Positions 1-9,555 of a stretch of 64,000 nucleotides of DNA are shown in pieces. The notes beneath the pieces are model-generated. The model was not told the origin of the DNA. It did no database searches and saw only the letters and a program-made list of their open reading frames with translations. Each line of letters starts with the position of its first letter. Position 1 is the stretch's first letter. The translations under genes were made by a program, and so were the position numbers. Source of the stretch: Yersinia mollaretii ATCC 43969 (GTDB lineage: Bacteria > Pseudomonadota > Gammaproteobacteria > Enterobacterales > Enterobacteriaceae); assembly GCF_013282725.1 (NCBI RefSeq), contig NZ_CP054043.1, positions 2,666,001 through 2,730,000 of the forward strand, in the 5' to 3' direction.

Positions 1-586
1 ACAAGCGCCCCATGCTCTGTTCTGTCTGGCATTGATGGTGGCGATGATGCTGACGGATGAAGTGCCCAATGTGATTGCGGCGCTGGTGGCCTGTTTGCTG
101 ATGGGGCAGTTCCGTTGCATTGATATGGAAAGTGCTTACCGCTCGATCCATTGGCCGAGTTTAATTTTGATTATCGGGATGATGCCTTTTGCGCAGGCAT
201 TACAGAAAACCGGCGGGGTAGATTTGATTGTGCAGGGGCTAATGGATGTGGCTGGCGGGATGGGGCCGCGCGTGATGCTGCTGTGCTTGTTTGTGCTCTG
301 CGCCACGATTGGGCTGTTTATCTCTAATACGGCAACGGCGGTTCTGATGGCTCCGATTGCCATTGCGGCGGCCCGAGAGATGTCCCTTTCCCCGTATCCA
401 TTCGCGATGATTATTGGTATTGCCGCGTCGGCGGCATTTATGACGCCTGTATCTTCGCCGGTCAATACACTGGTTTTAGGTCCCGGCGGCTATAAATTTG
501 GTGATTTTGTCCGCATGGGGGTGCCATTTACTGTGCTGGTGATGATTGTGAGTGTGATGGTGGTGCCAGTGCTGTTTCCGTTTTAA
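1..586 (+). CDS. yfbS: SLC13/ArsB-type inner-membrane permease, C-terminal part (YfbS)
   Basis: This is the 3' end of a gene that begins before the window; the frame is open from base 2. About 195 residues are present and they are almost wholly hydrophobic, with about five membrane segments. The stretches [12 protein letters not shown] and [13 protein letters not shown] are typical of the second half of SLC13 (divalent anion:Na+ symporter) and ArsB-like permeases. Its position, convergent with yfbR and next to alaA-lrhA, is that of yfbS in E. coli, where the protein is a putative transporter with no firmly known substrate. The TAA stop is followed immediately by an ERIC repeat. Family membership is seen; the symbol rests on gene order. 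Confidence 0.8.
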   Translation, partial: QAPHALFCLALMVAMMLTDEVPNVIAALVACLLMGQFRCIDMESAYRSIHWPSLILIIGMMPFAQALQKTGGVDLIVQGLMDVAGGMGPRVMLLCLFVLCATIGLFISNTATAVLMAPIAIAAAREMSLSPYPFAMIIGIAASAAFMTPVSSPVNTLVLGPGGYKFGDFVRMGVPFTVLVMIVSVMVVPVLFPF

Positions 587-718
587 TTATCCTTCGTCCT
601 TGGCGCTACAGGGTTGTTAGCTGCGCTCGCGCACCCGAATCACTGACGAGGGTCAGCTCATCGGGATGTGCTCACTGGCTGCCTACCTGTAACCCCAATG
701 ACTTTGGCTAATATTGGG
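587..718. repeat. ERIC element directly after yfbS
   Basis: An imperfect palindrome of about 130 bp begins right after the yfbS stop codon. It has the ERIC core order: GTTAGCTGCGCTCG, then CCCGAATCACTGA, a centre, and GTCAGCTCATCGGG, then a CTGCCTACCTGTA arm. The same core recurs at 28758-28882, three times at 47688-48068, and at 62163-62287. ERIC elements are non-autonomous repeats of enterobacteria; transcribed copies fold into long hairpins that can affect mRNA 3' ends. Confidence 0.85.
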
Positions 719-741
719 TTCTGCCGGATTTCCCTGGCTTC

Positions 742-790
742 ATTCTTCACTCGGCAGCTCAAATGTGCTTTGAAAATCAACTTCAACTTC
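742..790. repeat. Fragment of the central part of the large inverted-end element
   Basis: The stretch ATTCTTCACTCGGCAGCTCA and the following AATGTGCTTT match the centre of copy B (about 44926-44958) and, on the other strand, the centre of copy A (about 1910-1937). Neither terminal inverted repeat of that family is present here. It is therefore a third, truncated copy, and its right edge runs into the CTTCAA microsatellite. Confidence 0.6.
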
Positions 791-834
791 AACTTCAACT
801 TCAACTTCAACTTCAACTTCAACTTCAACTTCAA
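781..834. repeat. Hexanucleotide microsatellite (CTTCAA)9
   Basis: Nine perfect tandem copies of CTTCAA lie between yfbS and yfbR, 20 bases from the yfbR stop codon. Copy A carries, on the opposite strand, AACTTCAAGGTCAAAAC at the equivalent position, so the array probably grew by slippage from that motif. Reading frames through it encode only alternating Asn-Phe or Lys-Leu and are not considered genes. Confidence 0.95.
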
Positions 835-854
835 CAGCAAAAGTAAATGCAAAA

Positions 855-1448
855 TTAGTCTAGTGAGTCGAGGCTGATTTCGTCGAGTGAGAGGCTGAAG
901 CTGGGGACAAAGACTTCCATAAAGTAATCCATCTCTGGGCTTTGGCGCAGGGCGAGTGTTTTCTCTAACCGCGCTTTGGCTTGGATGAATTCGTTATTTC
1001 CTGCGGATAACTCCTCCAGACATTTGAGGTAAGCGCACAGGGCATCGGCTTGTTTAACCAGTGCTTTCTCCTCCTCGCTGTAATAATTCTCATCTAGCAG
1101 GCAGCGAAAATCGTGCTGCAACTCTTTTGGCAGCATTTCGATCAGTTTCTGCTGCGCCACTTTTTCTATTTTTTTGTATTCATGGGCAATTTGCGGATTG
1201 TAATACTTGATAGGCGTGGGTAAATCCCCAGTAATGACTTCGCTGGCATCGTGGTACATCGCCAACAGCGCGATACGATCGGCATTGAGATTGCCATTAA
1301 ATTTACGATTTTTAATGATGGCTAATGCATGAGCGACGAATGCCACCTGCAAACTGTGCTCAGAAACATTTTCAGTGCGGACATTGCGCATCAGCGGCCA
1401 GCGGTTGATGAGTTTCAGGCGGGATAGGTGGGCGAAGAAGTGACTCAT
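855..1448 (-). CDS. yfbR: 5'-deoxynucleotidase YfbR (HD-domain phosphohydrolase)
   Basis: The 197-residue protein hydrolyses deoxyribonucleoside 5'-monophosphates to deoxynucleosides in the cytosol and takes part in dNTP pool turnover and dUMP supply. The N-terminal third contains the HD-domain metal ligands: His31 in VSEHSLQ, His66-Asp67 in AMYHDASE, and the neighbouring Glu70 and Asp75 (GDLPTPIKY). E. coli YfbR is 199 residues and differs at the start (MKQSHFF against MSHFF here). It lies between yfbS (convergent) and alaA (same strand), the usual order, but here copy A of a large non-coding repeat separates it from alaA. Its stop is 20 bases from the CTTCAA array. Confidence 0.95.
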   Translation of the reverse strand: MSHFFAHLSRLKLINRWPLMRNVRTENVSEHSLQVAFVAHALAIIKNRKFNGNLNADRIALLAMYHDASEVITGDLPTPIKYYNPQIAHEYKKIEKVAQQKLIEMLPKELQHDFRCLLDENYYSEEEKALVKQADALCAYLKCLEELSAGNNEFIQAKARLEKTLALRQSPEMDYFMEVFVPSFSLSLDEISLDSLD

Positions 1449-1533
1449 AATTTTCTCTCTTTTTTACTTTTTAAAGTAGCACTGGGGATAGCATATCAGA
1501 TTGGGTTTTGGTTGATGTTTGATTTAATCGGAT

Positions 1534-2174
1534 CGGATCAGGTTTCGGTTGATATTGGTTCAATGTTCACCTGAACCCCGTGGCCTCAACCGAGCAGGAG
1601 GGCAGGCCGGCCCTCCTGCACCTGCGGCTTGCGCGAAATATGACTGCTGTCGCAGTGCCCTCCGGCAGCTTGCCGGCTAATCGAACCGGGGCTGACTCGC
1701 TCCCAGCTCGACAGCCCCTTTCGCGGGATATTCGTCCCATCCATGGGACTCACCCCTTTGGGGCCGCTGCAAGCAGCGTTCAAATCTGCTCCCGGCAGAT
1801 TTGTCCATGCGGCTCATTCGGCCTGCAATCTTTGTCGGTAATATTCCCAATTGCGCTCAAGGTCAAAAGAGAAAGGCAAAACTAGGGTTTTGACCTTGAA
1901 GTTAAAAGCACATTTGAGCTGCCGAGCGAAGAGAGAAGGTAGGACGCGAGGCATGGATGCCGAGCGAGCCGTGCTTGAGCAGGAGCGAATCACGGCGGTC
2001 CGTCAGCCGGAACGATGAGGGAGGGGACCCACGAAGTGGGCAAGCGATTCGTGCGCAAGCGCGGGATTGCACAAGGGGGCCGCTGCCCCCTTTGCCGGTT
2101 GGTTCATCGGAGGCTAGGTGAGTCGTGAAGCTATGACAACCGAACCCGATCACCATCAACCGAAACCAGATCCG
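1534..2174. repeat. Large non-coding element with inverted ends, copy A
   Basis: This 641-bp block between yfbR and alaA begins with CGGATCAGGTTTCGGTTGAT (1534-1553) and ends with the near-perfect reverse complement ATCAACCGAAACCAGATCCG (2155-2174, one mismatch). It is packed with hairpins: 1594-1603/1610-1619 (10 bp perfect), 1781-1789/1795-1803 (9 bp perfect), 1950-1961, and 2072-2080/2085-2094. No credible gene is present. Its right half is the reverse complement of the left half of copy B (44672-45247), so the two copies are inverted relative to each other. Its right end is 12 bases from the alaA stop. I do not recognise it as a named element; no transposase is encoded. Confidence 0.8.
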
Positions 2175-2186
2175 GCCTGTTTGCAT

Positions 2187-3401
2187 TTACTGATGGTAGG
2201 TCTCCAAAAACCGCCCCAGCTTCCTCACTGCCATCTCCAACTCATCCACGCGCGGCAACGTCACGATCCGCACGTGATCCGGATATGGCCAGTTAAAGGC
2301 GCTACCTTGTACCAGCAACACTTTTTCCTGCAACAGCAGATCCAACACCAGTTTCTGGTCATCTTTCAGGTTAAAACGCTTCTGATCGATACGCGGGAAC
2401 ATATACAGCGCGCCCTGAGGTTTCACGCAGGAAACACCGGGGATTTGGTTGATTAATTCCCAAGCGCGGTCACGTTGTTCATACAAACGTCCTCCCGGTT
2501 GGATAAACTCACTGATGCTCTGATAGCCGCCCAGCGCTGTTTGAATCGCATGTTGCATCGGTACGTTGGCACACAACCGCATTGAGGCCAGCATCTCCAA
2601 GCCTTCGATATAACCTTTGGCATGCTTTTTCGGCCCGTTCAGCACCATCCATCCCTGACGGAAACCGGCAACACGGTAGGTCTTGGACAAACCATTAAAG
2701 GTGACAGTCAGTAAATCGGGGGCCAGAGCGGCAATAGAGTGATGCTGGGCTTCGTCATATAAAATCTTATCGTAGATCTCATCGGCGAAAATAATCAGGT
2801 CATTCTGGCGGGCAATTTCGACAATCTCCAGTAGCAGCTCTTTGCTGTAGACCGCGCCCGTCGGGTTATTTGGGTTGATAATCACAATCCCACGGGTACG
2901 CGGGGTGATCTTGCTGCGGATATCATCCAAATCAGGGAACCAGCCTGATTCTTCATCACACATATAGTGCACGGCTTTACCGCTTGAAAGCGAAACTGCC
3001 GCCGTCCATAACGGATAATCTGGTGCTGGCACTAGCATTTCATCGCCGATGTTCAGCAATGCCTGCATGGATTGCACAATTAGCTCAGAAACACCGTTCC
3101 CAATGTAGATATCCTCGACTGTCAGGTCGCGCATATCGCGGGCCTGATAGTGCTGCATAATGGCTTTGCGCGCCGAAAACAGGCCTTTGGAGTCGCAATA
3201 GCCTTGTGCCGTTGGCAAATTACGGATCACATCCACCAGAATTTCATCCGGTGCATCGAAACCAAACGGGGCAGGGTTGCCGATGTTCAGTTTCAGAACC
3301 TTGTTACCTTCTTCTTCAAGACGCTTAGCTTCTTTTAGCACTGGGCCACGAATGTCGTAACAAACGTTGTCCAGTTTGCTGGATTTCTCAATGGGGGACA
3401 T
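2187..3401 (-). CDS. alaA: Glutamate-pyruvate aminotransferase AlaA
   Basis: This PLP-dependent fold-type I aminotransferase makes L-alanine from pyruvate with glutamate as amino donor. The start is placed at 3401 because the protein then begins MSPIEKSSKLDN, as E. coli AlaA does, giving 404 residues; an in-frame ATG at 3464 would add 21 unconserved residues. Visible family features are NPNNPTGAVY (178-187), FADEIYDKI (205-213), the PLP lysine Lys240 in GLSKTYR, and the substrate-binding Arg in HVRIVTLP near the C-terminus. It is transcribed toward yfbR and divergently from lrhA across an 883-base gap. Conservation is very high throughout. Confidence 0.96.
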   Translation of the reverse strand: MSPIEKSSKLDNVCYDIRGPVLKEAKRLEEEGNKVLKLNIGNPAPFGFDAPDEILVDVIRNLPTAQGYCDSKGLFSARKAIMQHYQARDMRDLTVEDIYIGNGVSELIVQSMQALLNIGDEMLVPAPDYPLWTAAVSLSSGKAVHYMCDEESGWFPDLDDIRSKITPRTRGIVIINPNNPTGAVYSKELLLEIVEIARQNDLIIFADEIYDKILYDEAQHHSIAALAPDLLTVTFNGLSKTYRVAGFRQGWMVLNGPKKHAKGYIEGLEMLASMRLCANVPMQHAIQTALGGYQSISEFIQPGGRLYEQRDRAWELINQIPGVSCVKPQGALYMFPRIDQKRFNLKDDQKLVLDLLLQEKVLLVQGSAFNWPYPDHVRIVTLPRVDELEMAVRKLGRFLETYHQ

Positions 3402-4284
3402 AAAAAATTGAGCCTTTTGCTGGTAAAAGCGTGTCCTCAGCGTGGAACACTGCAAGGCATCCAATGTACTCCGACGCCGCTGCTTTTTGAAGTTCTATAC
3501 ACATCTTTAGTGTGGATGCCGGTTTTTAATTCAAATACCCATCGGCTGAAAGTGGGGAGTGACATTAAGGCTGTTTTGCGGTTAAGCCCTTATCAGATAT
3601 GTGTGATTGATGAATTTGTCTGAAGTTTTATTCGGAAAAATTTTGATATACACAATCATGAGCAAAAAAATAGATCACCATAAGGTGAGGTAAATTTCCT
3701 ACACGGCGAAGATTTGCCGTGATGGCTATGAGATCATTCTCAATGAGATTGCATTTTAAGGGTGAGGATCTGAATGAAACAGCTTATATCATCATACATA
3801 TTATGGACGTGTGGGACAGTATGAATTTGTAAATAGGAAAACTATTAAGAATAATTAATGTTAACTCTCGGATTCTTAATGATTACTAAGCGTTACTGAT
3901 TGAATTATCACAGTAAGATAAAAAAATCTCAGAGTAATACATTGATGTTTTTTGATATTACTTCCGTTCAAGAGCCTGGGTTTTTTAATTAAAATGGGCT
4001 TCCAACTCTTATAATCAGTCACGAAAAGTGAGATAACAGAAGTCTAAAAATCTTCATTAATCGAAGATTTAGCCGTTTTGTATGACCGTATTCACAAATA
4101 ACACTATCGTTCAGCCAATAGAATTTTATAAAAAGAGATAGCGGTAACGAAATATAAGTAAATTTTTTGCCCTACTCTAATGAGTGGGGTACTGTCATAC
4201 TTAGCGTTGTCCCTTATTGATGGCGCTAATACATAAACACCAGGGTAGTTTGTAATTAGAATTCAAAAAAGTGAAGAATACACT
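3402..4284. promoter_or_regulatory. Long divergent control region between alaA and lrhA
   Basis: These 883 bases hold no credible gene and are AT-rich. They must contain the divergent promoters of alaA and lrhA. A hairpin with 8-bp arms AAATCTTC/GAAGATTT lies at 4048-4070. The distance to lrhA suggests a long regulated leader, as known for lrhA/rovM-type genes, but no protein-binding site could be assigned with confidence. Confidence 0.5.
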
Positions 4285-5217
4285 ATGACAAATGCAAATC
4301 GTCCGATAATTAATCTCGACCTCGATCTGCTTAGAACCTTTGTAGCTGTTGCTGACTTGAATACTTTTGCCTCCGCTGCCGCAGCGGTTTGTCGAACACA
4401 GTCAGCGGTTAGCCAACAAATGCAACGGTTAGAACAGTTAGTGGGTAAGGAGTTGTTCGCCCGTCATGGGCGTAACAAATTACTCACTGAACATGGTCTC
4501 CAGTTACTTGGCTATGCCAGAAAAATTTTACGTTTTAACGATGAAGCCTGTACGTCACTCATGTACAGCAATATAGAAGGGTCGCTCGTTATTGGTGCAT
4601 CTGATGATACTGCCGATACGTTGCTGCCTTTCTTGCTGAACCGGGTGGCGACACTATATCCTCGGCTGGCGATAGATGTGCGGGTAAAACGTAGCCCACT
4701 TATCACCGATATGCTGAGCAGTAGTGAGGTGAATCTGGCTATTACCACAGCCAAAGTTGACGCTCATCCTCATGTGATTTTAAGAACATCACCCACACTT
4801 TGGTACTGTTCTGCCGACTATCAGTTCCTGCCCGGCGAGGCCGTTCCGTTAGTGGTGATGGATGAGCCAAGTCCATTCCGTAATATGGCGATAGAGCATC
4901 TCACCAAAGCCGGTATTGCATGGCGTATCGCCTATGTGGCCTCTTCACTTTCTGCCATTCGAGCGGCAGTGAGGGCAGGGCTGGGTGTGACTGCCAGACC
5001 GATTGAGATGATGAGTCCTGATTTACGGGTGCTGGGTGAAACAGAAGGGCTACCTCGCCTGCCTGAAACGCACTATTCACTCTGTAAAAGTAGCCAGTGT
5101 GACAATGAATTGGCGCTAGCCATTTTCGACACCATGCAGGCGGGTCATCAACATGGTTTGCAATCTGACTCAGGTCTGGTTCTGGATTCTGATTACCTAA
5201 TAGATGATGTAAATTAA
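4285..5217 (+). CDS. lrhA: LysR-type regulator LrhA (RovM in Yersinia)
   Basis: A 310-residue LysR-family transcription regulator. The N-terminal winged helix-turn-helix spans about residues 10-70 ([39 protein letters not shown]). The effector-binding domain fills the rest, with [16 protein letters not shown] near 230-245. The N-terminus matches E. coli LrhA almost residue for residue; the last 40 residues diverge. LrhA controls motility and fimbriation in E. coli. The Yersinia orthologue RovM represses rovA and affects virulence and motility. It sits upstream of nuoA, as in other enterobacteria, with a terminator between. The function is known for the family; the orthology is strongly supported by gene order. 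Confidence 0.93.
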   Translation: MTNANRPIINLDLDLLRTFVAVADLNTFASAAAAVCRTQSAVSQQMQRLEQLVGKELFARHGRNKLLTEHGLQLLGYARKILRFNDEACTSLMYSNIEGSLVIGASDDTADTLLPFLLNRVATLYPRLAIDVRVKRSPLITDMLSSSEVNLAITTAKVDAHPHVILRTSPTLWYCSADYQFLPGEAVPLVVMDEPSPFRNMAIEHLTKAGIAWRIAYVASSLSAIRAAVRAGLGVTARPIEMMSPDLRVLGETEGLPRLPETHYSLCKSSQCDNELALAIFDTMQAGHQHGLQSDSGLVLDSDYLIDDVN

Positions 5218-5243
5218 GAATTCAACGCAAATAACATATCATA

Positions 5244-5272
5244 AGCCCCTAATTTCAGGGGCTTTTTGTTTT
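5244..5272 (+). terminator. Rho-independent terminator of lrhA
   Basis: A perfect 7-bp stem AGCCCCT (5244-5250) / AGGGGCT (5257-5263) is followed by TTTTTGTTTT, 27 bases after the lrhA stop. Confidence 0.9.
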
Positions 5273-5893
5273 ATTTTTTCGACAAAAATTCGATTTATTT
5301 CTATTTCAAATTAATCTTATGCTCAAAACGTCATTTTATTTTATTTACATCTATTTATCGGCATTCGGAAAATTATGTTAGCCAAATAGAAATGTAATTA
5401 ATATTCATTCTCATTTAATAATGAAATGGCTTTATCAAAACGCCGTTTCATTTTTAATAAATAATTAAGTGCAACTTTTCATACCGAATATTTATTAAAT
5501 AACACCCAAAACGTGTTCTGGATCAAAAAAATACCCCTAGCTAGTGAGTGGAAGAACCGGTTATTCCTGAGACAATGGTATAGTTAATACGAACTATACT
5601 GGTTGGTTTATATGTGTATGTTCTGACTTAACAAATTACTGACTCGATTTAGCTTACGCGTCCGCACCAAATGTTAAGTAAGATCGTGCACTTGTAAATT
5701 AATCTTTAGTTACTTTTGTCTAAGTTGACAAAAGGTTACTGAAAGGAGTAAAAAGCCCACAGTAAAACACTGGCTAAACAGTTGTAAAGACAGTGTGTTT
5801 TGTGTGGTTTTTATCCTTCCCTTTGAATCGATGTGGTGCACTAACTGCCAATACAAGAGCAGGATGTTCGACACCACTTTTGATGAGTAAGCA
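5273..5893 (+). promoter_or_regulatory. nuo operon promoter and leader region
   Basis: These 621 bases precede nuoA and encode no credible protein. The first 250 are very AT-rich. Near nuoA there are two hairpins: arms AGTTACTTTTGTC (5708-5720) and GACAAAAGGTTACT (5727-5740, one bulge), then arms AAAACACTG (5764-5772) and CAGTGTGTTTT. The nuo operon of E. coli is controlled from a long upstream region by ArcA, NarL, FNR, Fis and IHF. That this region has the same role is inferred from position; no individual site is assigned. Confidence 0.5.
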
Positions 5894-6358
5894 ATGCGTA
5901 TGTCAACAACCACTGAAGTTATCGCTCATCATTGGGCGTTCGCTGTATTCCTGATCGGCGCAATCGGACTATGCGGTTTGATGCTCTTAGGTGCGTTCTT
6001 CCTGGGTGGGAGAGCTCGGGCCCGTGCCAAAAACGTCCCCTATGAGTCTGGTATTGACTCGGTAGGTTCGGCGCGTATGCGCTTATCCGCCAAGTTTTAC
6101 CTGGTCGCTATGTTTTTCGTTATTTTCGATGTTGAAGCCCTGTACCTCTATGCGTGGTCAATCTCTATTCGTGAGAGTGGCTGGGTAGGCTTTATCGAAG
6201 CAACCATTTTCATTTTGGTGCTTTTGGCTGGTTTGGTTTATCTGGTGCGCATCGGCGCTCTGGATTGGACTCCTGTGCGTTCTAATCGCCGCGTGAGCAA
6301 ACCGAGCATAGTTAAATACGCCAGCAGTCATCCGCAAGCGCAAGATAACCGCCAATAA
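5894..6358 (+). CDS. nuoA: NADH:quinone oxidoreductase subunit A
   Basis: A 154-residue membrane subunit of respiratory complex I. It is one of the small hydrophobic subunits near the quinone site. Three membrane helices can be seen (about 16-38, 68-90, 98-118), separated by the conserved loop [20 protein letters not shown], and the second helix carries [15 protein letters not shown]. The N-terminus [16 protein letters not shown] parallels E. coli MSMSTSTEV, which supports this start. It is the first gene of the nuo operon, 18 bases before nuoB. Confidence 0.97.
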   Translation: MRMSTTTEVIAHHWAFAVFLIGAIGLCGLMLLGAFFLGGRARARAKNVPYESGIDSVGSARMRLSAKFYLVAMFFVIFDVEALYLYAWSISIRESGWVGFIEATIFILVLLAGLVYLVRIGALDWTPVRSNRRVSKPSIVKYASSHPQAQDNRQ

Positions 6359-6376
6359 ATACAGCGAGGCATTAAC

Positions 6377-7054
6377 ATGGACTATACGCTCACCCGCATA
6401 GACCCTAACGGTGAGAACGACCGTTACCCCCTGCAAACTCAGGAAACCGTCAGCGGCGATCCTCTCGAGCAACATGTCCATCGTAGTGTTTACATGGGTA
6501 AACTTGAGAACGCCATGCACGACATGGTGAACTGGGGGCGTAAGAACTCCCTTTGGCCGTATAACTTCGGCCTTTCTTGTTGTTATGTAGAGATGGTGAC
6601 TTCGTTCACTGCCGTACATGACGTCGCGCGTTTTGGTGCAGAAGTACTGCGTGCTTCTCCGCGTCAGGCCGATTTCATGGTCGTGGCCGGTACTTGCTTC
6701 ACCAAAATGGCCCCGGTGATTCAGCGTCTGTATGAACAAATGCTCGAACCTAAATGGGTTATCTCCATGGGCGCCTGTGCCAACTCAGGCGGCATGTACG
6801 ATATCTATTCCGTGGTGCAAGGCGTGGATAAATTCCTTCCCGTAGACGTGTATATTCCTGGCTGTCCACCGCGCCCGGAAGCTTATATGCAAGCACTGTT
6901 GCTGCTACAGGAATCTATCGGTAAAGAGCGCCGTCCTCTCTCTTGGGTTGTGGGTGATCAAGGTGTTTACCGCGCCAATATGCAGCCAGAAAGAGAACGT
7001 AAGCATGCTGAACGAATTGCAGTAACTAACTTGCGGACACCTGACGAGATCTAA
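6377..7054 (+). CDS. nuoB: NADH:quinone oxidoreductase subunit B (NuoB)
   Basis: The 225-residue peripheral-arm subunit holds the [4Fe-4S] cluster N2, which passes electrons to ubiquinone. Cluster ligands are visible: the adjacent Cys68-Cys69 in [10 protein letters not shown], the Cys in [11 protein letters not shown] and the Cys in [12 protein letters not shown]. The protein is five residues longer than E. coli NuoB, with the extra residues in the variable N-terminal 50. The C-terminus [12 protein letters not shown] is identical to the E. coli form. A 138-base gap to nuoC follows, unusually long for this operon. Confidence 0.97.
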
Positions 7055-7158
7055 CCCGACTTTCGGCGTTGGATTTTTGTGCGTAAGTGATTTGTTTTTG
7101 GATGGAATTGTTTTTATCCAGAACATGTGTGCGGCAAATGACCACAAAATGACACATT

Positions 7159-7186
7159 CAGTGTGGTGAAAAAACAGTGTGGTGAA
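7159..7186 (+). repeat. Duplicated 12-bp segment at the nuoC ribosome binding site
   Basis: CAGTGTGGTGAA occurs at 7159-7170 and again at 7175-7186, separated by AAAA. The second copy contains GGTGA, the probable ribosome binding site, seven bases before the nuoC ATG at 7193. Confidence 0.85.
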
Positions 7187-7192
7187 TAAATA

Positions 7193-8989
7193 ATGACCGA
7201 TTTAACGACGTCCGACAGCACCCAGCCTGCATGGCAGACCCGTGATCATCTCGATGATCCGGTGATTGGTGAACTGTCGAACCGTTTTGGGCCTGAGGCC
7301 TTTGTTGTTCAAGCGACCCGTACCGGGATGCCCGTGGTATGGGTGAAGCGTGAACAATTGCTAGAAATAATGTCGTTCTTAAGAAAACAGCCTAAACCTT
7401 ACGTCATGCTTTTTGATTTGCATGGTGTGGATGAGCGCCTTCGTACTCACCGCCAGGGGCTTCCTGAAGCGGATTTTTCTGTTTTCTATCATCTGCTCTC
7501 CATCGAACGCAACCGCGATATCATGCTGAAAGTGGCACTGTCTGAAAAAGACTTACATGTGCCCACAGCGACCAAAATTTTCCCGAATGCCAACTGGTAT
7601 GAGCGGGAAACGTGGGAGATGTTCGGTATCACCTTTGATGGTCACCCCCATCTGACGCGCATCATGATGCCGCAGAGTTGGGAAGGCCACCCGCTGCGGA
7701 AAGACTATCCAGCGCGAGCCACAGAGTTCGATCCCTTTGTGCTGACCAAGCAGAAAGAGGATCTGGAGATGGAATCGCTGACCTTCAAACCTGAAGATTG
7801 GGGCATGAAGCGTGGGACCGAAAACGAGGACTTTATGTTCCTTAACCTCGGCCCGAACCATCCCTCTTCACACGGTGCATTCCGTATCGTGTTGCAGCTT
7901 GATGGTGAAGAGATTGTCGATTGCGTGCCGGATGTGGGCTATCACCACCGTGGTGCGGAAAAGATGGGCGAGCGCCAATCTTGGCACAGCTACATTCCTT
8001 ACACCGACCGTATCGAGTACCTCGGCGGTTGCGTCAACGAAATGCCTTACGTGTTAGCGGTTGAAAAACTGGCCGGTATCAAAGTGCCTGCGCGAGTCGA
8101 TACCATCCGCGTCATGTTGTCCGAACTCTTCCGCATCAACAGCCACTTGCTCTACATCAGTACCTTTATCCAAGACGTTGGCGCAATGACGCCGGTGTTC
8201 TTCGCCTTTACCGACCGTCAGAAAGTCTACGATCTGGTTGAAGCGATCACCGGTTTCCGTATGCACCCGGCTTGGTTCCGTATTGGTGGCGTTGCCCACG
8301 ACCTGCCGCGTGGCTGGGATCGTCTGCTGCGTGACTTCCTCGACTGGATGCCAAAACGTCTGGATTCCTACGTCAAAGCGGCATTGCAGAACAGCATCCT
8401 CAAAGGGCGTTCTGTTGGGGTGGCTGCCTATAATTCCAAAGAAGCATTGGAGTGGGGTGTCACTGGTGCTGGCTTGCGTGCGACGGGAGTTGAGTTTGAC
8501 GTGCGGAAATGGCGTCCCTATTCCGGTTATGAAAACTTTGATTTTGAAGTGCCTATCGGTAACAACGGCGACTGTTATGACCGCGTGATGCTGAAAGTGG
8601 AAGAGTTGCGTCAAAGCCTGCGCATTCTGGAGCAATGTTATAAAAACATGCCAGAAGGGCCATTCAAGGCAGACCACCCACTGACCACACCGCCGCCGAA
8701 AGAACGCACGCTTCAACATATCGAAACGCTGATCACCCACTTCCTGCAAGTGTCATGGGGTCCGGTGATGCCAGCTAACGAATCATTCCAGATGGTTGAA
8801 GCGACCAAAGGGATCAACAGTTACTATCTGACCAGTGACGCCAGCACCATGAGCTATCGCACTCGGATACGTACCCCAAGCTATGCCCATTTACAGCAGA
8901 TCCCATCGGTTATCCGTGGCAGCCTGGTATCTGACCTGATTGTCTATCTGGGCAGTATCGATTTTGTAATGTCTGATGTGGACCGCTAA
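7193..8989 (+). CDS. nuoC: NADH:quinone oxidoreductase fused subunit C/D
   Basis: A 598-residue fusion of the NuoC (30 kDa) and NuoD (49 kDa) subunits, as in all enterobacteria (nuoCD). Residues 1 to about 190 are the NuoC part with [12 protein letters not shown] and HPLRKDYP. From about 210 on is the NuoD part with [28 protein letters not shown] and the C-terminal [19 protein letters not shown]. The NuoD half helps form the quinone-binding cavity with NuoB. The gene starts after a duplicated ribosome-binding segment and ends two bases before nuoE. Confidence 0.97.
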   Translation: MTDLTTSDSTQPAWQTRDHLDDPVIGELSNRFGPEAFVVQATRTGMPVVWVKREQLLEIMSFLRKQPKPYVMLFDLHGVDERLRTHRQGLPEADFSVFYHLLSIERNRDIMLKVALSEKDLHVPTATKIFPNANWYERETWEMFGITFDGHPHLTRIMMPQSWEGHPLRKDYPARATEFDPFVLTKQKEDLEMESLTFKPEDWGMKRGTENEDFMFLNLGPNHPSSHGAFRIVLQLDGEEIVDCVPDVGYHHRGAEKMGERQSWHSYIPYTDRIEYLGGCVNEMPYVLAVEKLAGIKVPARVDTIRVMLSELFRINSHLLYISTFIQDVGAMTPVFFAFTDRQKVYDLVEAITGFRMHPAWFRIGGVAHDLPRGWDRLLRDFLDWMPKRLDSYVKAALQNSILKGRSVGVAAYNSKEALEWGVTGAGLRATGVEFDVRKWRPYSGYENFDFEVPIGNNGDCYDRVMLKVEELRQSLRILEQCYKNMPEGPFKADHPLTTPPPKERTLQHIETLITHFLQVSWGPVMPANESFQMVEATKGINSYYLTSDASTMSYRTRIRTPSYAHLQQIPSVIRGSLVSDLIVYLGSIDFVMSDVDR

Positions 8990-8991
8990 TT

Positions 8992-9555
8992 ATGAGTGAT
9001 CAAAAAGAGACTCAGGATCATAAAGAGAGCCAACGTGTGGTGGACCTGGCAGTCAATGCGGCTGAATCGGCGACCACAACTGACGTTTTCGAGTTGAGTG
9101 CTGAAGAACGTGATGCTATCGAGCATGAAAAGCACCATTACGAAGATGCCCGCGCCGCGTCAATCGAAGCACTGAAAATCGTGCAGAAGCAACGTGGCTG
9201 GGTGCCGGATGGGGCAATTCACGCCATTGCTGACGTGCTGGGTATCCCGGCCAGTGATGTTGAAGGGGTAGCCACATTCTACAGCCAGATCTTCCGCCAA
9301 CCGGTAGGGCGTCATGTGATCCGCTACTGTGACAGCGTGGTGTGCCATATCACCGGTTATCAGGGGATTCAGGCCGCAATTTCGAAGAAACTCAGTATTC
9401 AGCCGGGCCAAACCACCTTTGATGGCCGCTTTACCCTGCTGCCGACTTGCTGCTTAGGGAATTGTGATCGTGGCCCGACCATGATGATCGACGACGATAC
9501 CCACAGCTACCTGAAACCTGAAGATATCGAGAAGTTACTGGAGCAATATCCATGA
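8992..9555 (+). CDS. nuoE: NADH:quinone oxidoreductase subunit E
   Basis: A 187-residue subunit of the NADH-dehydrogenase module that carries the [2Fe-2S] cluster N1a. The thioredoxin-like domain shows Cys ligands in [14 protein letters not shown] and [14 protein letters not shown]. From [14 protein letters not shown] onward it follows E. coli NuoE closely. The N-terminus is about 20 residues longer than the 166-residue E. coli protein, a polar stretch rich in Glu and Lys. I kept the ATG two bases after the nuoC stop because no better start lies between; the extension could be real or an internal start could be used. It overlaps nuoF by ATGA. Confidence 0.95.
   Translation: MSDQKETQDHKESQRVVDLAVNAAESATTTDVFELSAEERDAIEHEKHHYEDARAASIEALKIVQKQRGWVPDGAIHAIADVLGIPASDVEGVATFYSQIFRQPVGRHVIRYCDSVVCHITGYQGIQAAISKKLSIQPGQTTFDGRFTLLPTCCLGNCDRGPTMMIDDDTHSYLKPEDIEKLLEQYP

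Noticed and set aside
668..877. Short frames over the CTTCAA array encoding Asn-Phe or Lys-Leu repeats
   Set aside because: They are translations of the microsatellite and ERIC with no ribosome binding site or family.
1580..2456. Several short frames (about 65-112 codons) within copy A and into alaA
   Set aside because: The block consists of hairpins and inverted ends. The frames have no shared protein similarity between copies A and B and no start signals; one runs antisense into alaA.
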